Below are positions 44,759-55,730 of a stretch of 64,000 nt of DNA, one piece after another (position 1 is the stretch's first letter; each line of letters starts with the position of its first letter). Under the pieces are notes generated by a model that did no database searches, was not told the origin of the DNA, and saw only the letters and a list, made by a program, of their open reading frames with translations. Origin of the DNA: Gracilariopsis chorda (Eukaryota > Rhodophyta > Florideophyceae > Gracilariales > Gracilariaceae); NCBI GenBank assembly GCA_003194525.1, contig NBIV01000103.1, forward strand, positions 62,001-126,000, given 5' to 3'. The translations under genes were made by a program, and so were the position numbers.

Positions 44759-46818
44759 CAGTAGGTAACCCTCAATAGTTCACCCCCATGCCAGGACCCG
44801 TGAAAACGAACTATTGACAGTACGAACTATCCAGAGAGCCTTGCTGGCACATCACATTTACTTGCTAAAATGCTCGGAAATGAGCGTCTGCCGGCTCTTC
44901 TTCCTTCCCTGCTCTCGGCAGGCCTCAAAAAAGGCTCTTTTAGCCCTCCGAAGCCCTTCACTTGCTCCTAAAACACCCGTTTTCTCTGCCAAGTCTTCAA
45001 CTCCCTCAAACAGCTTCGCAACGTCACGAAGCGGCGGTAACAGCATTGGCGTTTGCGGTGCTTCCTCCACGGGATTGGCGTCGTTAAGAGATTCATTTTC
45101 CGTGCCAGCCACACCTAATAAAGCCTCTTCGATTTGACCAAATGACTCATTGACCATTGCTCCCCGCACGTCGTCTTCTTCCTCTATCGTAACCCACCGT
45201 CGGATATCAGCGACGTTGATACGAGTATCCCCCGATGGGGTAACGAAATCAAAACTTTCAACTTGTATTCTTGCAAACAGGCGGGCTAGACAAGATATAT
45301 CCTCTTCTTTTATGACGCTTTTCTCCTTCTTGACCTTACCATGTATTACTATTAGCTTGTTGTTTGCTCCACGTGGAAGAATATCTGCCTTGATCCAGTA
45401 GCGAGCCACAGTGGTCTCTGTTATATCCTCCCATGCTTCAAAATTTAAGTCACACACGTCTAGCATATGCGGATCGTGGCCCTCTTCCAGACCCTTTAAA
45501 CCAGCTTTCACTTTCTTGGAGCCCTCTTGAAGAATATCACGGTCTTCTATTGTCGATGCGATGCGTTCCAGTAAACGAGATTTATACTTGAGCTTTAGAG
45601 CCGCAATCACACCCATATCCATCGGTTGGAAAATGGATGTACAGTTTGGGGGAAGTGTGAAAATATACACATGCCCCCGGGCATCCAGCAAATCCGCTCC
45701 ATGCTGGCCGCAGTTATCCATGACGAGGGCCACATTCTCCGAAGTTTTACCGCGGATGAAAGGCAAGAACACAGAATAAAACCATTCTCGAAACGTGGTA
45801 GAGTCCGACCATGCGTTCTTCTGGCTGAAGTACTTCACTGCGGGACGACCTTTCCGGAAGCAACGAGGATTTTTTGCGGTTCCAATGATACTCATCGGCA
45901 CCTTCAAGGTACCAGTCGCATTTGTGCAGACGTAGATAGAAACGCGTGCTTTTGCCTTCATGGCCTTCGTCCCCCTCCGGTTTTTGTCGTTCTCGGAAGA
46001 CACGACGTAGGTCTTCTTTGGGAAAAGCTTGTAAAAGAGGCCCGTCTCATCCATATTAAAGATAAATGCTTCGTCAAAGTCGGCAAGCTGCTCCCGTAGA
46101 CGTGCTATCCCCTCTGATACATCTTTAACCACGATGCTGCCATCCTCCCTATGCAACCGTATCGAACGTAATGCGTTTCGTCGCGTGAAGGCTGTGAGCC
46201 ACCTAGGGGAGGAAGAAAATGCCTCCAGTTGAAGTCACTTGGCGTCATGATGTTCCTTCTTCAGGAGAACGTCACGAATGTGAAGTGCACGACAACGTAG
46301 GACGGAACCTGAGAGCGGTAGTTTCGCAAAACGTGCAACTTGCACAAATTTGTACAATCCCGATTCGATGTCCGGAAAGCGTGGAGCTTGAAGCGCTTTA
46401 AACTGCGTGTTCAATGCGCTCTGTTGGAAAGCAGCTAGAACGGTTTCAGACTGCGCGCGAGTCTTTTGTATCGTTCGTTCCGTGCATCCAAAGCGGATCG
46501 CTGTTTCTTTCACAGTATTGCCGTTCGATAGATCATCGAGGATGTCCCTTTTCTCAGCCAGGGTTAGACGTTTGCGTCTGACCTTCGCGGAGGTGGTAGG
46601 AAGTGACGCCATTGTGCGGGAGATGTTGGTAGGCGCGGTCGCGATGAAAATGGAATGGATGTGATGCGGGCGGGTACAGTTCTACGGTCGGGGATCGGGG
46701 CTACAGCAGGGGTTTCGTGTACACGTGTACACGTAGGGACATCCGTGACATCGCCGAAATGGCGAACTATCAGCGTAACGAACTATTGAATTGCGAACTA
46801 TTACGGAGCCCCCCCCTG
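44759..46818 (-). mobile_element. pogo/Tigger-type DNA transposon
   Basis: 2060 bp flanked by the TA target dinucleotide (44757-44758 and 46819-46820). The ends start CAGTAGG and (reverse complement) CAGGGGG, the CAG start typical of pogo/Tigger. Both termini hold several copies of AATAGTTC/GAACTATT at about 44777, 44808 and 44821 on the left and 46757, 46779 and 46794 on the right, probable transposase binding sites. The interior is one transposase gene on the minus strand. Terminal repeats are imperfect. Confidence 0.82.
44858..46612 (-). pseudogene. Tigger/pogo DDD transposase with CENP-B-like HTH, one in-frame stop
   Basis: One frame of 585 codons broken by a single TGA at 46235-46237. 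The N-terminus has a psq/CENP-B helix-turn-helix (RLTLAEKRDILDDLSNGNTV, TAIRFGCTERTIQKT), then the Tc5/CENP-B second DNA-binding domain (PRFPDIESGLYKFVQVARF, crossing the stop into SSSPRWLTAFTRRNAL). The catalytic DDD core follows: NMDETGLFYKLFP, VALVMDNCGQHGADL and NCTSIFQPMDMGVI. The C-terminal end (RQTLISEHFSK) resembles a PCNA-interacting box. Closely spaced in-frame reading on both sides of the stop shows it is recent damage, or a read-through point. Acts in the nucleus on the element's own ends. Confidence 0.88.
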
Positions 46819-46871
46819 TAGAATGTTCCAGCACTGCTGGAACACACGTGTAGAGTCCTCCAGCAGTGTTT
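46819..46871 (+). repeat. Left piece of an LTR-like sequence split by the chromovirus
   Basis: GAATGTTCCAGCACTGC... contains a perfect odd palindrome (46825-46843, 9-bp arms around one C). The chromovirus inserted at its right end, and TGTTT is duplicated at 46867-46871 and 58381-58385. The right piece at 58386-58726 has a TATA box and ends in TGTACA, so together they resemble an LTR. No second copy is in the window. Confidence 0.4.
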
Positions 46872-47679
46872 TGAAGTGCAACGCCCTCAGGGAGGGATTC
46901 TGGGTACTTGAACGCTTTCCCGATATTATCGGTTGTGTAGTGTGTATATGAACTACGCCCCACAATGGTGGGTATGGACACGTGGGACACGGTTTTGGGT
47001 CAATTGGCGGTTGGCCACAGTAGTGGATGTTGCCACGGAATGTGGAGTATTTTAGTTAATTTTATTTATTATTTTCACACCCATTTCTGGGAAGCTAGTA
47101 CTTAGTGCGACGGCGCACTGCCGTCGCACCAGTAAACCTTCCCCAACAAGGGACCCCAACCTGGGGAATTGGCTCTGAGCTTTACCGCCTCCGCGTGTTC
47201 TCAACTCCTCCTTGGAGGGAAGCACCGTAGTGTACGGAAGTTCACCCCCCTTGCACATCTAAAGGAGACCCATCATTGGGAGTACTAATTGTTCCAATCA
47301 TATTGGTGTTTCGCCCTGTATAGGGAGTCCTGTCCACCGGCATTGCCGTATCTGCTCGTCGCTCTCGCGACCCACTTCGTCCTTCCTCTTTCCCCTTTTT
47401 AGGGTAGCACCTCCCGCTATCCGCGGCCCTCGTGTGCGCATCCGCTCACACACCCCCACTTACGTGGAAACATACCTCTACTGAGGATCACACCCCGCTC
47501 ACGCGGATACCGATTCTTCGCCTTCACCTCCCTGCGCGAGTCGCGACAGGTGTCCCTGGTCTTACAAACCGGCTTCGCCGTGACACCTCTGGGAGGGCTC
47601 TACCCAACTGGGTTCACCTCGTGAGAGGAAGATCCCGGACGTCTTTCGGTGTTTTTCCCCTTTGGGGCATTGCACCACA
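46872..47679 (+). repeat. 5' LTR of the chromovirus
   Basis: TGAAGTGCAACGCC...GCACCACA, 808 bp. The outer 10 bp form an imperfect inverted repeat (TGAAGTGCAA/TTGCACCACA). Hairpins such as CCGT-AGTGT-ACGG (47225-47237), CCTC-TGG-GAGG (47586-47596) and CCCC-TTT-GGGG (47657-47667) recur every few tens of bases. Confidence 0.95.
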
Positions 47680-47682
47680 AAG

Positions 47683-47700
47683 TGGTCTCCCGACCTAGAA
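47683..47700 (+). promoter_or_regulatory. Primer binding site
   Basis: TGGTCTCCCGACCTAGAA starts three bases after the LTR. Its complement ends TCGGGAGACCA preceded by CTAGG and AATCG-type T-loop bases, which is a credible tRNA 3' end with CCA. I do not assign the amino acid. Confidence 0.65.
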
Positions 47701-47784
47701 TCGGTTTTTGTTTTCCCTCTTACGAGGTTTGTTTTTATTTACCGGAAGTTCCGTGATCGTTTCCCGTCGTAACGGTATTTTCTC

Positions 47785-49959
47785 ATGTCGAGAAATCCCT
47801 CCGACGCGGAGCCAGTGGTCACGCGTAGTCGCTCCCGCGACAACGCGGACACTTCCGAAGTTCGGTTCGTACCCCGTATCCCTATACGGACAAGTTCCAG
47901 CCGTGCTGGCGCCGCTTCATCGCGGAATGATACCCCCGACCGGGAACCCCGGAACCTCCTTTTGCCCTCGTTATCACCCCCCCAGGGGAATGCAGCATCG
48001 ACTCCGGCTGTTGCCGCAGTGCCCCAGGCACCCCGGCCTGCTCCCGCTGTCGCGGCTTCAAGCCCCCGTGGAACGGGCGATAACACCCCCAGGGGACTTC
48101 CCTGGAATCTCAGGTCCGCGCTCTGTGGACCGCCCATGACACCCTTGTAGGGGAACTAAAATCCCTCCAAGAGGTGGTCTCGGCAACCCCCGTAAAGGAG
48201 GTCGCCGAGGAACTCCGTATTTTACGGTCTGACGTCAACTCCGTGTTGGAGAGTTTGGGACATCCCGCCGCCTTCATCGAAGGAGTTGAAGCCCGATTTG
48301 ATCGGATTGGGGCCCGCCTGGAGACGCTGGAGCAGTTCGTCCTCATGGACAAACCATCCCCGGGTGATCCGGTAAACGAGGCATCGCACAACGAACAGCT
48401 TGCTGGGAAGAAGAAACGCCGTCATCGACGGAAAAAACCACCGAAAATATTCGGACTCCGATTCTTCGACATTGTCGGACTCATCCCGAAACCATTCGGT
48501 TAGCTCGAGCTCCTCGGACTCCGACTCGGAGGACGAGAAGCGAGGCTACTCCTCCCGCTCGAAGCGGTCATCGGCCACTGAAGGTGTGGTCCGAACCCGC
48601 CAGAAGGGGAGAAGACACCCCGGTCTCCGGGAATTGAAACCGACAAACCCGGATTACCGGAAGCTTTTATCATACCGGTACTACCGGCTTGAAGATTCGT
48701 CACTTGGACGTACGCCCCGTGGTACGGGAAAGGTGCGAGAATGCATTAAGCGAATGCAGCTCTCGCTCCGCAACCAGTATTTCACTGGAGAGGACCCAGT
48801 CCTAGTACTGGATTTCCTATCCCGCTTTGTAGCGGAGGCCGATATCCTCGGTATGAATGAGGGACAAGCCTATTTGGCTTTACCGTATTTCTTACGGGGG
48901 GTGGCCGAGGACCAATACACCTCTGTCAGAGGATCTTCTCGCGCCTCCGAGGGAAGAGTTACTTGCTGGCCGGAGGCTGTGCAGTATCTTCTGCGCTCCT
49001 ACGCCACCAACACCGCTATTCAGCAGGCTATCCTCGCTTTGCGAGATACACGCCAGCGTGCTGGAGAGACCGAGACCGATTACTCGGTGCGCCTTAACAA
49101 GGCTTTCCACAGATGTGGTAACGTATACCCCGCTGGGGAGCACAGTACCATGTTCATTGATGGTCTTGACCCGGCAATCCGGAGTTTAGTTACCCGTTAT
49201 CGGGAGGACAAGCGAAGGACCACCTAACTCGAGCTGGTCCAACACGCTCGAGCGGAAGGGGATGCACTTCGTGTAAGAACTCCGAACAATCGGTCTAAAT
49301 CCGCCAAGGCGTTGTTGCTGGAAAGCGAAGCTTCCTCTCTCCCGCTCACCGCGGATGGGAACCCTGGACAGGGATTTTATACCGTGCATTTAGCGCAGGG
49401 GGATGGTGTGTCGATACCCACCAGTGAGTTACCGTCAACGACGGAGATGACCCATGATACGGGAACAGAAGATCCCGTTCTATACGGTGGTAACAGTCGG
49501 GTTCAACCCCAACGACTCCCGTTTTCAAACGGTCAATCCCGTTATCAAAGGACTGGATGGACTGACACCCGCCCTGCGGTTCGCTTCTCCGATACTCGGA
49601 ATAATAACCCGCGTGTCGTGGTGCTGGCTCTCATTTGCCACCTGTGCTATGCCCATGGCCATACCTCACCTCAGTGTATTTGTTCACTGAAGGATATGGC
49701 CAAGGTGGTGGCAAATTATGAGGCCCTCACTCCAGAGGAGAAACGTTCCGTCCCGACGGCTTCCTACCTCCGTGCTAAAACGGACTTTTCCCACGCCCTA
49801 CCACAGACCCCGCGTGCGCGGCAAGCTTCATACACCCCGATTCGGGAGATCACGCAACCATCCGTTGCAACCCCCGCTTATGCGGATAGAAACCCCCGTC
49901 AACGGGATGAAGCACTAGTTGTCGAGGAAACCAACCCACCGCCGAAGGCGGAAAACTAA
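47785..49959 (+). CDS. Gag region of the chromovirus
   Basis: Overlapping open stretches fill this interval. The middle (about 48700-49230) is helical and Gag-like (YFTGEDPVLVLDFLSRF, DYSVRLNKAFHRCGNVYPAG). A canonical zinc knuckle of the C-x2-C-x4-H-x4-C form (CHLCYAHGHTSPQC) lies at about 49636-49677. The product would form particles and bind element RNA. A few breaks are present. Confidence 0.7.
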
Positions 49960-49976
49960 CTGAGGGAGTCTCCCCT

Positions 49977-52900
49977 TTGGGAGAGGCGTCCTCAAGAACG
50001 AGGCTGTTGGCGCCCGAGGCGTCCTCGCCTCGCTCCCCGGTGAAAGTCCTCTCGAGGAAAGACACCGCTGACGCGGACTCTGCGCACCTCGGTGTGTTGC
50101 GTCGCCCGTGGATACGGAGTAAAAATCCCCGGATTCCCGGTAGAGTCTTGGTCTTGGCCAAGCGCAATTATAAGGTCTATGCCGACCTTGGCCTTGACCC
50201 CCAGTTTATGGTGGGGTTTCTCACCGTCCTGGATACAGGTGCAGGCCCCAACTTCGTTGTGGAATCATTGTTACCCCCGCTTGTGCGGTCTCGTATCCGC
50301 TCTGACGCGGTCCCCGACATTTCGGATGCGAATAACAACCCGTTACAAACGGTGGGCACAGTGGACCTCGTCGTGAGACTTGGTACCTCCGTGGTGAAGT
50401 TGGACTTCATCGTTTGCCGTTCATTGGCAGCACCAGTCATACTGGGATGTGATTACTGCGACAGATTTGTCGACGCAATCAGGCCCCGCCTCAGGCGTGT
50501 AGAACTTGACGACGGATCGTCGGTTCCGATTGTTCGCCGCCCGCTAAAGCGGTCCTCTCGGAAACAAGTTCCGCTCCCTGCTGCGCAGGAAGCACCGCCC
50601 GCGTCCCGCGAGTCCACCAAGCTCCGCGTCGCTGCCTCGGTATCTATACCGGCTGAGTCCCAAGTCTGGGTGCAGGTAAATTCCCGTCAACACGGTCTTC
50701 GGGTTATACAACCCCTCGCCTCGTTATACGAGAAATCCCAGCTGGCGCTGGCTAATGGAATTGTCTCCATTTCCCCGGATGTTCCTTTCCGGATATTGGT
50801 TGCCAACCTTAGCAAACACCCCCAGTATCTGGTCAAACACCAAGTAATTGGGAGTGTAACCCCCCATTCTAGGGGAATGCTGCCAACGAAGATGACAGCC
50901 GCCGATGTACTCGGAGTTACCACCTCTTCTGAGGAGTTCGCCCCGCCGTCCGAAGACGTCAAGTCTAAGGAGGGGGAGGAAACCGCTACTTCAGCGTCGA
51001 ACATACCGAGTAACTCGGAATTGCGAACCACACCTGTTCCAAAGGACAATGCTCCATCGAGCAATGACCGGATTGATCCGGAAAAAGCACTTGAAGCGCT
51101 GGACTTCAGCCACGTGCCAGAGTCGCACCGCGACAAACTCCGTACTATGTTAGGGGAATTCACCACAATGTGGGATGGATCGCTTAGCGAGATTAATGCA
51201 ACGGAACACCGGATCGATTTAATCCCCGGTGCGCGACCGGTTGCACAACCCCCTTACAGGGCAGGTCCGAAAGCTCGGGAGGAGGAGCAGTCCCAAGTGG
51301 ACAAGATGCTCCGCGCAGGTGTGATTGAGCCCGCTCAATCACCCTGGGCATCCCCAGTTGTACTGGCTTTAAAGGCCGACGGAACCTGGAGGTTCTGTGT
51401 CGACTACCGCCGGCTCAATGCCGTGACTGCTAGGGACACGTACCCCATCCCTCGTATGGACGAGTGCATTGACTCCCTTGGAGACGCCACCGTGTTCACG
51501 GCCTTTGATGCCAATTGGGGATATTGGCAAGTACCTGTCAGACAGGAGGATCGCGACAAAACCGCATTCACCTGCCATGCAGGAACTTACCGCTTCAAGC
51601 GGATGCCATTTGGGTTAACCAACGCCCCCGCCACCTTTCAGCGTGCAGTAGATATTCTACTCAACCGCTTTAAGTGGCGGAGTTGTCTGGTCTACCTTGA
51701 TGATATCATCATCTTCTCCAACTCGTTGGACGACCATCTCACTCACGTCCGAGACGTGCTGACCGTACTCCGCGATGCGGGAATTACCCTCAAGTTGAGG
51801 AAATGCGAGTTTTTCACAGATACTGTGAAGTATCTGGGTCACATTATCCGTCCTGGACGGTTAGCGATCGAGAAAGCTCGAGTCAAATCCCTCGTTGAGG
51901 CGAAAGAACCCCGTACTCAAACGGAACTGCGCTCCTTTCTGGGGCTGGTCAACGTCTATCGACGGTTTATCCCGAACTTTTCGGATACTGCAGCGCCCCT
52001 GAACGCGTTGTTGCGAAAGGGGAACCCCCCGAAACTGGGAATATTTACGCCCGAGCAATCGGAAGCCTTCAACTCCTTAAAGGAGGCTGTCACATCAGCA
52101 CCAATCCTACATCTCCCAAAACTTGGGTTGCCATACTCCGTAGATACGGACTCGAGCGACTACCAAGTCGGGTGTGCTCTTTTTCAAACCACCCCCGAGG
52201 GGGAACGGCATCCAATTGGTTATTGGTCACGTTCGCTCAATGTTCATGAGCGGAACTACTCCGTATCGGAGAAAGAGTGCCTCGCCGTCGTATGGGCGAT
52301 GACCACTCTGCGCCCCTACCTTATGGGAATTCACTTCACCGTGTACACGGATCATTCCTCATTGAGGTGGTTGATGAATATCTCCGACCCGTCGGGACGC
52401 CTCATGCGCTGGAGACTCCGCCTCGCGGAATATGACTTTCAAGTCATTTATAAAAAGGGTGCGCAGAACACCCAGGCCGACGCTTTATCGCGGTTACCCA
52501 CAAGTGGGGAAGCACTCCCAACGGAGGATGATGAAGTCCTATGCTTCATGGCTATAGACCCGGATGATCCGAAACATGCCGTCGAGGCTAGGCCAGAAAC
52601 CTGGGACGAGGATGCTGATTTTGACGAACTACTCGCATCGCGAGATAAATCTGAGAACCCGTTACCGGGAAACTTTGTACCGGTATCACCGGAAGAAATG
52701 ATCCGAGAGCAATTCGGCGACCCATTCTGTACGAGAATTCGTGCCCGTATCAACGGTGGTGAAGATCTCCCTTTCGGGGTAAACGACAAAGGCTACCTCG
52801 TAAGAAAGGTCGAAGCCCGCCCACAGATTGTGGTACCACATTCCCTGCAATCGCGGGTGTTACATCTATCACACTACGCCCCCATTGGAGGTCACCCAGG

Positions 52901-54833
52901 TGGGAGGAAACTCTACCTAACCCTGCGAAGGGATTTTCATTGGCCCGCAATGGCGGTGGATTGCTACGCAACTGTGCGGTTTTGTAGCGAATGCGCGAAG
53001 AATCGCGTCAAACTCCGCAAAAATGCGAAGAAGATGAAACTATTCCCCGCAAGGGCGCCGCTCGAGTTTATTGCGATCGATATTCTCGGACCATTACTCA
53101 CCACGAAACGTGGAAACAAGTTTCTACTTGTCATTACCGACCGCTTTTCTAAGCTGGTACGGACTGTCCCTCTTCGGAGGATAACCGCTCTCACGGTGGC
53201 CCAGGCTCTGGTGACACACTGGATTTTTGTCTACGGTCCCCCTGTAGAGGTGCTCTCTGACAACGGGAAGCAGTTCGTGAGCAAGTTCTTCCAGGATGTT
53301 TGTCGCATCCTGGATGTCAAGAACTTGTTCACGACTACCTACCACCCCCAGTGTAATGGGCAAGTTGAACGGTTTAACCGGACGTTACTCGCGGCGTTAC
53401 GTTCCTACGTCGCTGACCACCCAACGAATTGGGATCTCTACGCTGATGCGGTAACCTACGCGTACAATACGCAGGTACACCGGACTACCGGAGTTTCGCC
53501 ATTCGAGTTAGTTCTATCTAGAACACCCCCGCCTGTGGCGCTGGAACCCCAAGCTACCTTGGACAATTTCCCATCTGTGGGTATCTACCGGCAGCAATGG
53601 AAGCAATGGCTTTCCAAGCTGGTCCCCGCTGCGCGGAAGTCTATGGCACGGGCCCAAGCCGCTTACAAGCGGGATTTTGACGCTCGCGTGCGAGGAAAAC
53701 CGTCCCCGATTCGGGCAAATAACTACGTCTTCATCAGGAAGGAATACTACAACCCGGAACGGGAGAAGCGTCACAAACTCTCGCCTGTGGCGGATGGACC
53801 CTTCAAGGTGATCTCTGTTAACACCGACACTGTCGTGGTAGAGATGGGGGACACGCACGAACGGATTTCCCGTGATCGTGTTGTCCTTGCCCCTCCTCCC
53901 TCGTCAGAGGTAGTCCTGGATCCAGGCAACCCCGTTTCTACGGACTCCGCTACACCGGAACAATCCGGGAGTACTAGACCTACGGTACTACCACACCCCA
54001 GCCGGGGACTCTCAGACCTACCGACTCTGTCGGACTCACCGGCTCAGCCGGGTAATTCGGGCCCCTCAGCGCCCGCCCCTACCACATCTGCCCCACTGGC
54101 GCGCATTTATACCCGCCAGGCGGGGAATGTTATCCCTTATCCCGCCGCTCCGTCTAAGGAGGGGGAGGAGAACACTCGTTTTCGAGGAACGATATCACCG
54201 TCGCAACGGGAAACACACCGTAACATAAAGAACACTGACCGTGGAGCACGGAGTATGTCACGCGACACTAATCCCCCGTTCCCGGGCAGTGCTGTGCAAC
54301 AGGAACCAGACGCGCAGGCCCCGCAAAAGCGGCAAATACACCGTTTGTCACGGGAAAACGAGAAGCCTCACTCCAATACCGCAGCAGCGGAAAGGCAATC
54401 GCCCGATGCCTCGAAGCCGCCGTTGGCGGAAGTCCCCGCGGAAGCGGTTCAATCAGGTCGATCAGACCCGCGCCCTGCGGAGAAGGGGCGCCCAGATACG
54501 CCGGCCTCACAGGGGAATACCCACACCCCTCTTGGGGAAAAAGGCGGCCAAGCTGCAGTCGAAGCTTTAAGCCCTGGCTTGCAAGCACCGGAAACGCCTC
54601 CCGTCGTTGACGGAATCAAAGCCCCCGCTACGGGGAATAATTTGCGCCAACCCCCGCATCGCTGCGGCGAAGAACCGAGGAACTCGGGAATAACGCGCGC
54701 CATCGCACGCTCGAAACCGGTCGTACCGGACGCTGCTCCTCCTCACGGAGATGGTGCACTGCGCTCAGCGGCAATTCCCCTGAAAAGGGTGTCATCGGCA
54801 CCTGCCCGGCCCCCCCCCAGAGGGGAATTTTGA
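49977..54833 (+). CDS. Pol polyprotein of the chromovirus (PR-RT-RH-IN)
   Basis: 1618 residues, open throughout. The aspartic protease reads LDTGAGPNFV (about residue 84). RT has RFCVDYRRLNAVTARDTYPI (about 475) and the catalytic YLDDIIIF (about 571). RNase H has YSVDTDSSDYQVGC (about 720) and VYTDHSSLRWLM. Integrase has the HHCC finger (HLSHYAPIGGHPGG ... CSECAKN, about 960-1005) and a core with FIAIDILGP, VLSDNGKQF and CNGQVERFNRTL (about 1034-1135). From about 1300 on a long Pro/Ser-rich, low-complexity tail of some 300 residues follows, which is unusual. Makes and integrates the cDNA. Confidence 0.95.
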   Translation: MGEASSRTRLLAPEASSPRSPVKVLSRKDTADADSAHLGVLRRPWIRSKNPRIPGRVLVLAKRNYKVYADLGLDPQFMVGFLTVLDTGAGPNFVVESLLPPLVRSRIRSDAVPDISDANNNPLQTVGTVDLVVRLGTSVVKLDFIVCRSLAAPVILGCDYCDRFVDAIRPRLRRVELDDGSSVPIVRRPLKRSSRKQVPLPAAQEAPPASRESTKLRVAASVSIPAESQVWVQVNSRQHGLRVIQPLASLYEKSQLALANGIVSISPDVPFRILVANLSKHPQYLVKHQVIGSVTPHSRGMLPTKMTAADVLGVTTSSEEFAPPSEDVKSKEGEETATSASNIPSNSELRTTPVPKDNAPSSNDRIDPEKALEALDFSHVPESHRDKLRTMLGEFTTMWDGSLSEINATEHRIDLIPGARPVAQPPYRAGPKAREEEQSQVDKMLRAGVIEPAQSPWASPVVLALKADGTWRFCVDYRRLNAVTARDTYPIPRMDECIDSLGDATVFTAFDANWGYWQVPVRQEDRDKTAFTCHAGTYRFKRMPFGLTNAPATFQRAVDILLNRFKWRSCLVYLDDIIIFSNSLDDHLTHVRDVLTVLRDAGITLKLRKCEFFTDTVKYLGHIIRPGRLAIEKARVKSLVEAKEPRTQTELRSFLGLVNVYRRFIPNFSDTAAPLNALLRKGNPPKLGIFTPEQSEAFNSLKEAVTSAPILHLPKLGLPYSVDTDSSDYQVGCALFQTTPEGERHPIGYWSRSLNVHERNYSVSEKECLAVVWAMTTLRPYLMGIHFTVYTDHSSLRWLMNISDPSGRLMRWRLRLAEYDFQVIYKKGAQNTQADALSRLPTSGEALPTEDDEVLCFMAIDPDDPKHAVEARPETWDEDADFDELLASRDKSENPLPGNFVPVSPEEMIREQFGDPFCTRIRARINGGEDLPFGVNDKGYLVRKVEARPQIVVPHSLQSRVLHLSHYAPIGGHPGGRKLYLTLRRDFHWPAMAVDCYATVRFCSECAKNRVKLRKNAKKMKLFPARAPLEFIAIDILGPLLTTKRGNKFLLVITDRFSKLVRTVPLRRITALTVAQALVTHWIFVYGPPVEVLSDNGKQFVSKFFQDVCRILDVKNLFTTTYHPQCNGQVERFNRTLLAALRSYVADHPTNWDLYADAVTYAYNTQVHRTTGVSPFELVLSRTPPPVALEPQATLDNFPSVGIYRQQWKQWLSKLVPAARKSMARAQAAYKRDFDARVRGKPSPIRANNYVFIRKEYYNPEREKRHKLSPVADGPFKVISVNTDTVVVEMGDTHERISRDRVVLAPPPSSEVVLDPGNPVSTDSATPEQSGSTRPTVLPHPSRGLSDLPTLSDSPAQPGNSGPSAPAPTTSAPLARIYTRQAGNVIPYPAAPSKEGEENTRFRGTISPSQRETHRNIKNTDRGARSMSRDTNPPFPGSAVQQEPDAQAPQKRQIHRLSRENEKPHSNTAAAERQSPDASKPPLAEVPAEAVQSGRSDPRPAEKGRPDTPASQGNTHTPLGEKGGQAAVEALSPGLQAPETPPVVDGIKAPATGNNLRQPPHRCGEEPRNSGITRAIARSKPVVPDAAPPHGDGALRSAAIPLKRVSSAPARPPPRGEF

Positions 54834-55131
54834 CCAAAATACCGGTGTATCGGAGTTAGCCCCAGGCAACCCGTCAGTAGCCGGGGACACCACGGCATCG
54901 CCGGAACGTATGGTGCAAAGCGCTCGTGCGCCTGCCAGGGAGGCGGTTTGCCACCCAATCACCGTGTCGCACGGGACCCCCCAGGGGATTGTGGAAATGC
55001 CGATCCCGCAGGAGCGGTAATCTTCCCGCAAACTCGCGGTTCGTGAGCTCAACCGCGAAGGCGGAGCCCAAGTCCCCCGCCGACTGGCGGTTCGCCCGGC
55101 CTACCGTGAAGACGGGAACAACGACACCCCA

Positions 55132-55539
55132 ATGGGGAATGAGTTGCCGGGGAAAACCGTGACACCACACACCCTCTTGAGGGATATTTCCCCGCATGAG
55201 CAGCGGCCACTAGGACAGCGCACGGCAACGTCGGAGTTATCGCCGAACACCCTGCTAAGGGACATTATACCGCACCGCGGTCAACCCTCGCCAGGGATTA
55301 CAACCACCACCCGGCACGGCCGGCAGGTCTACGAACGAGAGTTCGTAGTAGACCGACTTGTCGGACACACCTGGGACCAGGATGGTATTCTACAATACCG
55401 CGTCCGCTGGTACGGGTACGACCCCAGTGGGGATACGTGGGAGCCAATTGAACACCTCCCACGGTCGCAGGTTCTGCGATACCACCGTCAAACGGGAACT
55501 GCAGCCCCAGCCACGCTGGTTAATGCCCAAGTTGGGTAA
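55132..55539 (+). CDS. Chromodomain tail of the chromovirus
   Basis: 135 residues; the end (about 60-118) is a chromodomain: YEREFVVDRLVGHTWDQDG, then LQYRVRWYGYDPSGDTWEPI and EHLPRSQVLRYH. In chromoviruses this module follows integrase and steers insertion to particular chromatin. Here it is separated from the main pol frame by a Pro-rich low-complexity stretch. Confidence 0.85.
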   Translation: MGNELPGKTVTPHTLLRDISPHEQRPLGQRTATSELSPNTLLRDIIPHRGQPSPGITTTTRHGRQVYEREFVVDRLVGHTWDQDGILQYRVRWYGYDPSGDTWEPIEHLPRSQVLRYHRQTGTAAPATLVNAQVG

Positions 55540-55730
55540 CGTTGCCGCGCGAGCGGAGAGCGAAAGGAAAGGATAACAAGGCAAAGTCCGTCGAAGACGG
55601 GGAACTCAACCGAGAAGCACCGTTCTAAACGGGAAAGTTTATTTAAGGGAGCAGCTAGCTCCCCACAATACTACACTACACTAACTGGCATAGCCAGGGA
55701 AAGAAGAACCAGGAAACTGGACCAGAGGTT

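Noticed and set aside
46872-47679. Hairpin-rich block considered as a CRISPR-like or structured RNA array
   Set aside because: The hairpins differ in sequence, there are no equal spacers, and the block is an LTR by its ends and duplicate at 57573-58380.
51000-54800. Several minus-strand frames of 60-160 codons opposite pol
   Set aside because: Shadows of the pol frame in a GC-rich, hairpin-rich sequence; unlike 55731-57515 they are short and of biased composition.
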